Shown piece by piece: positions 40,471 to 48,700 of a stretch of DNA of 64,000 nt. The DNA is from Nitrosovibrio sp. Nv4 (GTDB taxonomy: Bacteria > Pseudomonadota > Gammaproteobacteria > Burkholderiales > Nitrosomonadaceae). Position 1 is the stretch's first letter, and every line of letters begins with the position of its first letter. The notes beneath the pieces are model-generated. The model made no database searches, was not told the DNA's origin, and was given only the letters and a program-made list of their open reading frames with translations. The stretch is taken from the NCBI GenBank assembly GCA_945860135.1, contig CAMAPK010000004.1, positions 1 to 64,000 on the forward strand. Reading direction: 5' to 3'. The position numbers were made by a program, and so were the translations under genes.

Positions 40471-42258
40471 ATGAGAAGGGCTCATGGGGCGATGAGAACA
40501 GGCAGGCGCAGTGACGCCCATGGAAACTGGCAGAGCAACGCGGCGATAGGCGGAATTGCGCTGCTCTGTGTCGCTTCCGCTTTCAGTGCTTTCGCGCAAG
40601 TACTTCCCGATACACGTCCAGATGCAGGGCAGTTGCAGCGGGATATAGAGCGTGGTCGTTTCCCCACTGAGCCACGGCGTCAGCCCGATACCCCACTGAT
40701 CGAAGAAATAGAACGCCCTGCCATGGCGGCACCAGAAACTGCCCGCTTTCCGGTCAAGGGTTTTCGCATCAGCCGTATCACAGTCTTTCCTGAAGCAGAG
40801 TTGCTGCCTCTGCTCAAGAATTTTGTCGAACAGGATTTGTCCCTCGCCGACCTGTGGCGAGCCGCTGACATTATTACCCGCTATTACCGCGACCACGGCT
40901 ATTTTGTCGCACGGGCTTATATCCCGGCACAGGATATCAACGACGGTATCGTCGAAATCATTGTGCTGGAAGGCAAAGTCGATCGCATCAGCGTCAAGCC
41001 GATTGGTGACGTGCGCTTGCAGGAAAGTGTTGTGGAAGGAACGTTGCGCTCCGCGCTGCCGGCCGATGGCCTGATCCGCAAGGACGAATTGGAGCGCGGT
41101 CTGCTGTTGCTGAATGACTTGCCGGGTGTCAAGGTACGCTCCGTGCTTTCCCCCGGCGCAACGGTAGGAACTTCCCTGTTGACGACCGAAGTAACGCAAG
41201 GTCCGCGCTTGTCCGGCCACGTGGATTTCGATAATTACGGCAACAAGTTTTCCGGCGCAATGCGCGTGGGTGCGGCGATCAACCTGAATGATGCGCTCGG
41301 CCGTGGCGACCAACTCAGCCTGCGCGTGTCGGACTCTTCCGGCGTTCGCCACGGCCGTGTCGCCTATCTGACTCCGGTTGGCACTACGGGGTTGAAAATG
41401 GGTGCCGCCTATTCCGAGATGCGCTACGAACTGTGCTGTGATTTCGCCGCCCTGCAGGTTCACGGCAGCGCGCAAGTGGCCAGTGCAAACGCCCTGTACC
41501 CCATAGTTCGCCGCCGCGATTTCAGTCTTTACGGCACCACAGCCTATGACCACAGGCATTTTTCCAACGCCACCATCACTGGCCCTACCAGCGACAAGAA
41601 AGTCGATGTTGGTGTGTTCGGCATCCAGGGCGACAGCCAGGATTTTGTGGGCGGTGGCGGGCTGAACACTTTCGGGCTTGCGCTTTCCACCGGGAATGTG
41701 AGTCTCAATGGATGGACGGCAGATCGTAATTCAGACAGCACAACAGCACGTACTCACGGTGGCTACCAGAAACTTTCCTACTCGCTGGTGCGCCTGCAAA
41801 AACTCAGTGAAAAGTTTTCTTTTTACACGTCATTTTCTGGTCAGATTGCTTCGAAGAACCTCGATTCTTCAGAGAAAATATCCCTCGGCGGTCCGCTGGG
41901 CGTACGTGCCTATCCGCAAGGCGAGGCTTTTGGCGACGAGAGCATGCTGCTCAACATGGAGTTGCGCTATAGCCTGACCCAGAGCCTGCAGATTGCTCCT
42001 TTCTTCGACCATGGCGAGACTCGTTTGCATCGCAATCCATGGGACGGCTGGCAGGGGGCTAATACGCTCATCCAAAACCGCTACGGGCTTTCCGGTTACG
42101 GCCTCGGTCTCAACTGGAGTTCTCCCGGAAATTTCCTGGTTCGTTTCGGCATCGCACAACGTATCGGCACTAATCCGGGGCGCAGCATGAACGGCCACGA
42201 TGCCGACAACGCCAAACAAAGTCCCAGGGTGTGGTTGCATGTGGTCAAGCATTTCTAG
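40471..42258 (+). CDS. TpsB outer-membrane transporter of a two-partner secretion system
   Basis: The 595-residue protein is an FhaC/ShlB/HecB-type Omp85 transporter. A signal peptide ends near Ala42 (SAFSAFA-QVLPD). A POTRA domain follows at about 95-190 (FRISRITVFPE, YYRDHGYFVARAYIPAQDI), then a C-terminal 16-strand barrel domain. The L6-loop motif appears as VRAYPQGEAFGD near residue 477, and the protein ends in the barrel-typical Phe. It should secrete the giant TpsA encoded 503 bases downstream. ATG 40492 (residue 8) is an alternative start with a GGGG ribosome site. The gap to tpsA suggests separate promoters. Confidence 0.93.
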   Translation: MRRAHGAMRTGRRSDAHGNWQSNAAIGGIALLCVASAFSAFAQVLPDTRPDAGQLQRDIERGRFPTEPRRQPDTPLIEEIERPAMAAPETARFPVKGFRISRITVFPEAELLPLLKNFVEQDLSLADLWRAADIITRYYRDHGYFVARAYIPAQDINDGIVEIIVLEGKVDRISVKPIGDVRLQESVVEGTLRSALPADGLIRKDELERGLLLLNDLPGVKVRSVLSPGATVGTSLLTTEVTQGPRLSGHVDFDNYGNKFSGAMRVGAAINLNDALGRGDQLSLRVSDSSGVRHGRVAYLTPVGTTGLKMGAAYSEMRYELCCDFAALQVHGSAQVASANALYPIVRRRDFSLYGTTAYDHRHFSNATITGPTSDKKVDVGVFGIQGDSQDFVGGGGLNTFGLALSTGNVSLNGWTADRNSDSTTARTHGGYQKLSYSLVRLQKLSEKFSFYTSFSGQIASKNLDSSEKISLGGPLGVRAYPQGEAFGDESMLLNMELRYSLTQSLQIAPFFDHGETRLHRNPWDGWQGANTLIQNRYGLSGYGLGLNWSSPGNFLVRFGIAQRIGTNPGRSMNGHDADNAKQSPRVWLHVVKHF

Positions 42259-42575
42259 CTGTAGCAGCTTCAAGGCGGGCAAGCACAGCGTATCCGCCGC
42301 CATGTTCCAGAAAATCTCCGAATAAATCCTCCGCAGTATGTATCGCCGGTTTTTGCCGCATACGGCAAGAATCGCCGCACGAGTCCCCGCACGAGTCCCC
42401 GGTATCTTCCCCCAGCTCAAGAAATAGCATTAATTTCAGGCAATTTCCTTTCATTTGCAATTTTAATGGAGGGGCAGCCTATCTGGCATGACAAATGCTT
42501 TACAACCGATAGGGGATAGTTTTTTTAAGGGATGGTCTCGATTGCTGATGGCAAGAAAAACCATGAAGTGAGTGT

Positions 42576-42615
42576 GTAGGAATTCTTCCTACGTATTTAC
42601 TGGAGGAAGTCCTAC
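42576..42615. promoter_or_regulatory. Paired inverted heptads, possible response-regulator operator of tpsA
   Basis: GTAGGAA-TTC-TTCCTAC (42576-42592) is a perfect 7-base inverted repeat. A second, weaker one, GGAGGA-AG-TCCTAC, follows at 42602-42615, with centres about 24 bases apart. NarL/FixJ-family regulators such as BvgA bind inverted TTCCTA-like heptads before adhesin genes. The binding protein here is unknown. Confidence 0.5.
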
Positions 42616-42721
42616 TAACTATATGGAATAGCGTCTATTTACCACTATCTTGTCCGGGTTGAAAATATGCTCACTGGGTTATTTGTCATATTTCAGAATG
42701 TATTTTCTGGCATGACAGCTA

Positions 42722-42729
42722 CCCCCCCC
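42722..42729 (+). repeat. C8 homopolymer upstream of tpsA
   Basis: Eight consecutive C residues lie 33-40 bases before the tpsA start codon. Homopolymers of this kind change length by slippage and can tune promoter spacing or the leader. Confidence 0.9.
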
Positions 42730-42761
42730 TCTTTACCGCTAGCAGCATCCGTTTCTGATTC

Positions 42762-45700
42762 ATGACTTCCGAGATGATGGGTCACACGAAACACCTCATA
42801 AACAAAGCATCACTGCCATTCAGCAATCGGATCTCCGGCGGCTATAAGCCGGCTTATACCCTGATTTTTCCCATGCGTCTGCGGCGCTACCTGAGCCGGC
42901 TGTTGATATTTTTGGTGGGAGCACAGCCCGCCTATGCGCTGGATCTCAATGCCTTGCCTGGCGGCGGTTCGGTTGCAGTCGGTTCTGCTTCCATGGTGCA
43001 GAGCGACAGCCGCCTGGACATCAACCAGACCAGCCAGAACACCAGCCTCAACTGGGATTCGTTCAACATCGGCGCCAACGCCCAGGTCAACTTCCACCAG
43101 CCCTCGGCTGCCTCGGTTGCACTCAACCGGGTGGCTGCCTCGGCGGGGGCTTCCGAGATTTTCGGCCAGCTCAACGCCAACGGCCAGGTATTCCTGCTCA
43201 ACCCCAACGGCGTATTTTTCAGCCAGAATGCCCAGGTGAATGTGGGCGGGCTGGTCGCCTCCACCATGAGTCTGTCGGACGCTGACTTCCTCGCCGGCAA
43301 ATACACCTTCTTCAGGAACGGTTCTGCTGCTGCCGTGATCAACCAAGGCACGCTGACTGCCGCCGGAGGCGGTTATATCGCATTGCTTGCTCCAGAAGTA
43401 CGCAACGAAGGCACCATCACCGCCCGCCTCGGCACGGTGGCGCTGGGCTCGGGTGAGCAGATCACCTTGGACTTCTTCGGCGACCGGCTGGTGAATCTGG
43501 CGGTGGATCAATCAGCGCTGCGCGCACTGGTGGAGAACCGGCACCTGATCCAGGCTGATGGCGGCACGGTGATCCTGGCTGCCAAGGCCGAGGGGGACCT
43601 GGCTGCGACCGTGGTCAACAACGCAGGCCTGATCCGGGCGCAATCGATCGCCAGCGTCAACGGCGCGATCCGGCTGGGTGGCGGCAACGAAGGTATCGTC
43701 AGCGTGTCCGGCACGCTCGACGCCTCCGGCCAGGATGCAGGCCAAACAGGCGGCAGCATCCAGGTGCTGGGCGACAAGGTTGGACTATTTAGCAACGCAA
43801 TCATCAATGCCTCGGGTGACGCGGGTGGCGGCACGGTTCTGGTGGGGGGCGACTTCCAGGGTAACAACCAAAATATTCAGAACGCAAGCTTCAACTACGT
43901 CGATCAGAATGCTGCGATCAACGCTGATGCGCTCACCAATGGCAACGGCGGCAGGGTGATCGTCTGGGCCAATGACGCGACTCGTTTCTATGGCGGGATA
44001 ACTGCGCGAGGCGGTGCGAGCGGTGGTAATGGGGGATTTGTCGAGACCTCTGGCAAGGTATCACTTAATGCGCAGGGTTCGGTAGATGCCAGCGCCCCGT
44101 ATGGTACTTCAGGCCAATGGCTGCTCGACCCGAACGATATCACTATCCAAACCACCGGAAGCAACACTAACGTCACTACCAGCCCCAACTTCACCACCAT
44201 CGATGACAACGCGATCGTCACCACGGGGAGCATCCAGGCAGCTCTGAATGGTGGTAGTAGCGTCACTATCACGGTCGCAAGCGCTGGGGCGAACACCCAA
44301 GCAGGCAACATTACCGTCGCGAACGCGATCGGTAAGACTGCAGGCGCTGCCGCTACCCTTACGCTCAATGCCCAGAACGATATCACGTTCAACGTCGGCG
44401 CGAATGTCACGTCGACCACGGGCGCGCTCAACTTTTCGCTCAACGCGCCGGGTGCGATCAACACGCTGCAAACTGTCAGCCTCAACGGCGGCACGTTAAC
44501 GCTCAACGCTACCGGCAATGTCACGCAGACCGGGAACATCGATGCCAGCACGTCCATCGTGAAGAACGGAGCCGGGACACTGACCTTGTCAAGCGCGAAC
44601 ACCTACACGGGGGCGACCACGATCAATGCAGGCACGCTGGTGGCTTCGAATGCCACCGCTCTCGGTACGACCGCAGGCGGGACCACTATTGCGAGCGGCG
44701 CAACATTCGACATCAACGGCGTCGCGATCGGCACGGAAGCAATAGGTGTGCAAGGGACTGGCGTTGGTGGCAATGGTGCAGTCACGGGTACGGGTACGGC
44801 GTCGCTGTCAGGCAGCATTACCCTTGCCAATAACACGACGATCGGCGGAGCGGGGACGCTCACTCTTTCGGGCGTGATCGCAGATGGGGGCGGTAATAAT
44901 TTCTCTGTGACCAAAACTGGCATGGGGATGCTTGTGCTCTCCGGGGCGAATACCTACGGTACCGGGACGACGGTTACCCAAGGGGTTCTCAATTTGCAGA
45001 ATAGTAGCGCTGCAGGCAATGCCGGGACTGTAACGGTCAATGACGGGGCGGCGGTTCAATTGCAAGGTAACATCACGATCGCGCGCGCGCTTACCCTGAA
45101 CGGAAGCGGTATCAGCACCGACGGGGCGTTGCGCAATATCAGTGGCGCCAATATCTGGTCTGGCGCGATCACGTTGGGTTCTGCGTCTCGCATCAACTCC
45201 GACGGTGGCACACTCACGGTGTCTGGCGCAGTTGGTGGTGCGGGCCAGAACCTAACGGTTGGCGGGACGGGCAATACGACCGTGAGCTCCGCCATTGGAA
45301 CGACTACCGGCACGCTGACCAAAGCGGGCACGGGCACTCTCACACTTTCTGGCGCCAACACTTACACGGGTGTGACGACAGTGGAGGCAGGCAATCTGAC
45401 ACTCTCGGGTGGGGTGGCAATCGCAAATACGGGTGCGGTGGATCTGAGCACGTCCGGGGCGGCGCTGACGCTAGCGGCTAGCGAGACGATTGGGTCGTTG
45501 GCTGGGGCGACGGGTACGAATGTGAATCTGGGGGCTACCACGCTGACTACGGGCGACGGGAGCAACATGGCCTTTGCCGGGATGATTAGTGGCACGGGCA
45601 GCCTGACCAAGGCCGGGGCGGGCATGCTGACGCTGTCGGGTGCGAATACTTACACGGGCGCTACCACGATTAATGCGGGCACCTTACAAGTTGCGGGCGG

Positions 45701-48700
45701 CAGTGCGATCGCCGACACCTCGGCGGTCGTGTTGGCGAACGTATCCGGTGCGATCTTTGACCTGAATGGTACCAATGAGATAGTCGGCTCGCTGGCCGGT
45801 GGCGGGGTGGCAGGCGGCAACGTGACATTGGGTGCGGGCACGTTGACGGCGGGCGGAAACAACAGCGCGACCAGCTTCACCGGTGTGCTGAGCGGCACAG
45901 GCGGACTCACCAAGGTGGGCACAGGTGCGATGACCCTGTCCGGTGCCAATCTTTATACCGGCCTGACGACGGTGAACGCCGGCACGCTGGCGCTTGGCGT
46001 AAGTAACGTTCTGGCTGATGCGTCGACACTAATGGTGAACGGCGGCACACTATCCCTTACTGGCAGCAGCGATATGCTAGCGGGAGTCCAGCTGGTTTCG
46101 GGCTCGATCACCGGCACGACTGGGGTGCTGACTTCGGCCAGCGATTATGACATGCAGGCCGGGTCGGTGAGCGCGATCCTGGGCGGGGCGGCGGGGTTGA
46201 ACAAGACCACGGCGGGCACGCTGACCTTGAGCGGCGCCAACTTATTCAGCGGCGGACTCGCGATCAAGGCGGGCACGATCAGCGGCACGACCAGCGCGAA
46301 TGCGTTTGGTACGGGCACAATCACGCTGGGAGATAGTAGTGGCTCCGCCAACGCCACGCTGAATGGCGGGCTCGCGGGCACGTTTGCCAATGCGATCTCG
46401 GTGGCAGGCGGTACTAGCGGGAATACGCTGAGCATCACCAACAGTGCCGCGAGTATTTTTAGCGGTGCGGTCACATTGAACAACAACCTGACGCTGGCAC
46501 CGACCTTGACCAACCTGCTCACGTTGAGCGGGGGCATGACGGGCACGGGCAACCTCAGCATTAGTGGCTCGGGCACGACGGCTGCGGTTACGCTGTCGAC
46601 GCTCGCCGTCAACCACACGGGCACGATCACCAATTCGGGCACCAACACGGGCGCGACGACGATCAGCGGCGGCGTGGGCGCGAACGTAACCGCCATCACC
46701 GAGAACAGCGCGACCTCGGCCTTGACGGTGAGCGGCGCGGTCACGGTGGGTGCGAGCAACAAGACTTTCACTAATAGCAACAGCAGCGGCAGCGCGTTAC
46801 TCACGGTCTCGGGCGGGGTGAGCGGCACCGGCAACCTGGTGCTCCACAACAACAGTACGATTGCCAACGGCATCACCTTCTCGGGTGCCGGGAACATCAA
46901 CCACATCGGCACCCTCACCAATGCGGGCACGGGCAGCGGCGTGACGCTCATCAGCAAGATCATCGATACGAACGTGGCCGGTGTGGTTCAGAACAGCGGC
47001 ACGTCGCAGTTGACCCTCTCCGGCGCCAACACTTACACCGGGTTGACCACGGTGAGCGCGGGCAATCTGACGCTCTCGGGCGGAGCGGTAATCGCGAATA
47101 CGGGCGCGGTGGATCTGAGCACGTCCGGGGCGGCGCTGACGCTGTCGGCCAGCGAGACAATCGGATCGCTGACTGGGGTGACGGGCACGAACGTGAACCT
47201 GGGGGCCACCACGCTGACCACGGGTGGAGATAACAGCACCACGGCCTATGCGGGCGTGATCGGGGGGACGGGTGGCCTGACTAAGGCGGGTAGCGGCACC
47301 TTCACGTTATCGGGGGCGAACACTTACAGCGGCACCACCACCCTCTCTGCCGGCACGCTGCGGGCGCAAACCGATGCGGCGGCGCTGGGTGCGGGCAGCC
47401 TCACGCTCAGTGGCGGCACATTGCAGCTGGCTGCAGATACGGCAACGAACTTTGGCCGCAACACCACGGTGAGCGGCGCCGTGACGATCGAATCGGATCG
47501 GGTAAATGCGGGAGCAGGCGTAACGCACACGCTGGGGACGCTCTCCATTGGAGCACAGACGCTGACGGCGGGGCATGATGCGAGCGTCACGAGCGGCACC
47601 GCTGGTGTAGCCTTTGGCGCCACCACGCTTTCCGCCACCGGCGCCACCTTCACTGCCAACGCCGGCACGCTCCTCACCCTGCCGGCCATTACCGGCAACA
47701 CCTTCGGCTTCACCGTCAACGGTGCGGGCGATACTGCCATCACGGGCATCATCGGCACCACCAGCGGCACGCTGACCAAGGCCGGGACGGGCATGCTGAC
47801 GCTGTCGGGTGCGAATACCTATACCGGTCTGACCACGATCAATGGGGGCATATTGCGGTATGGGGTTGCCAATGCGTTAGCCACTGGTGCGGTCACGGTC
47901 AATGACGGCGGGACTTACGATCTGAACGGTTTCTCCGACAGCATTGGAGCGCTCACGGTCAATAGTGGTAGTACCGGCGGTACCGTCACCACGGGTGCCG
48001 GCACGCTGACGCTGGGCGGTAACGTCACCTCGACGGGCGGGGCCACGAACGCCACGATCAGCGGTAATCTGGCACTGGGTGCCACCCGTACCTTCACGAC
48101 CACCAATGCGGCGGATGGTCTGACGGTCTTGGCGGTTGTCAGTGGCGCGGGCTTTGGCATCACCAAGGCGGGCAGCGGCACCTTCACGCTGTCGGGAGCG
48201 AACACGTACAGCGGCACCACCACCCTCTCCGCGGGCACACTGGCCGCCGGCGACAATGCAGCATTTGGCACCGGTACGCTCGTCCTCAATGGCGGCGCCG
48301 TGTCCGCCTTGAGCGGGTCACGGATGCTGAGCAATGCGGTGTCGCTGGCGGCATCCAGCATCGTGGGCGGCGCGAACGATCTCACGTTCACCAACACGCT
48401 CACCAACACGTTTGCTGGCAATCCTACGCTCACAATCAACAATAGCGGCACCACCACCTTCGGTGCGATCAATCTTTCCAACACTGCCACGAGCCGCACG
48501 CTCACCTTCGGTGGTACCGGAAATGCAGCCGTGAGTGGGGTGATTGCCGACGGCAGTACGGCGCCCGCCAGTTCCCTCACTATGAATGGTATGGGTATGC
48601 TCACTCTGTTGGGGAACAATACCTATCGAGGTGTGACGACGATTAATGCGGGGGTACTGAGCGTGGCGACGATCGGCAACGGCGGCGTGGCAGGGAATCT

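Larger units (their letters stand above)
42259..42761. other. Intergenic region between tpsB and tpsA
   Basis: No supported gene was found in this 503-base gap. It contains a 12-base tandem duplication (CCGCACGAGTCC twice, 42375-42398), the paired inverted heptads at 42576-42615, a TGTCAT/ATGACA inverted repeat around 42689-42718, and a run of eight C at 42722-42729. The right half is AT-rich and should carry the tpsA promoter. Confidence 0.65.

Noticed and set aside
39754..41559. 601-codon leftward frame across hemF and tpsB
   Set aside because: It covers two well-identified genes on the other strand and shows no family motif.
42245..42460. 71-codon leftward frame with a CGDSCGDSC segment after tpsB
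   Set aside because: The Cys repeat is produced by a 12-base tandem duplication. There is no ribosome site and no recognisable family. It remains a weak possibility.
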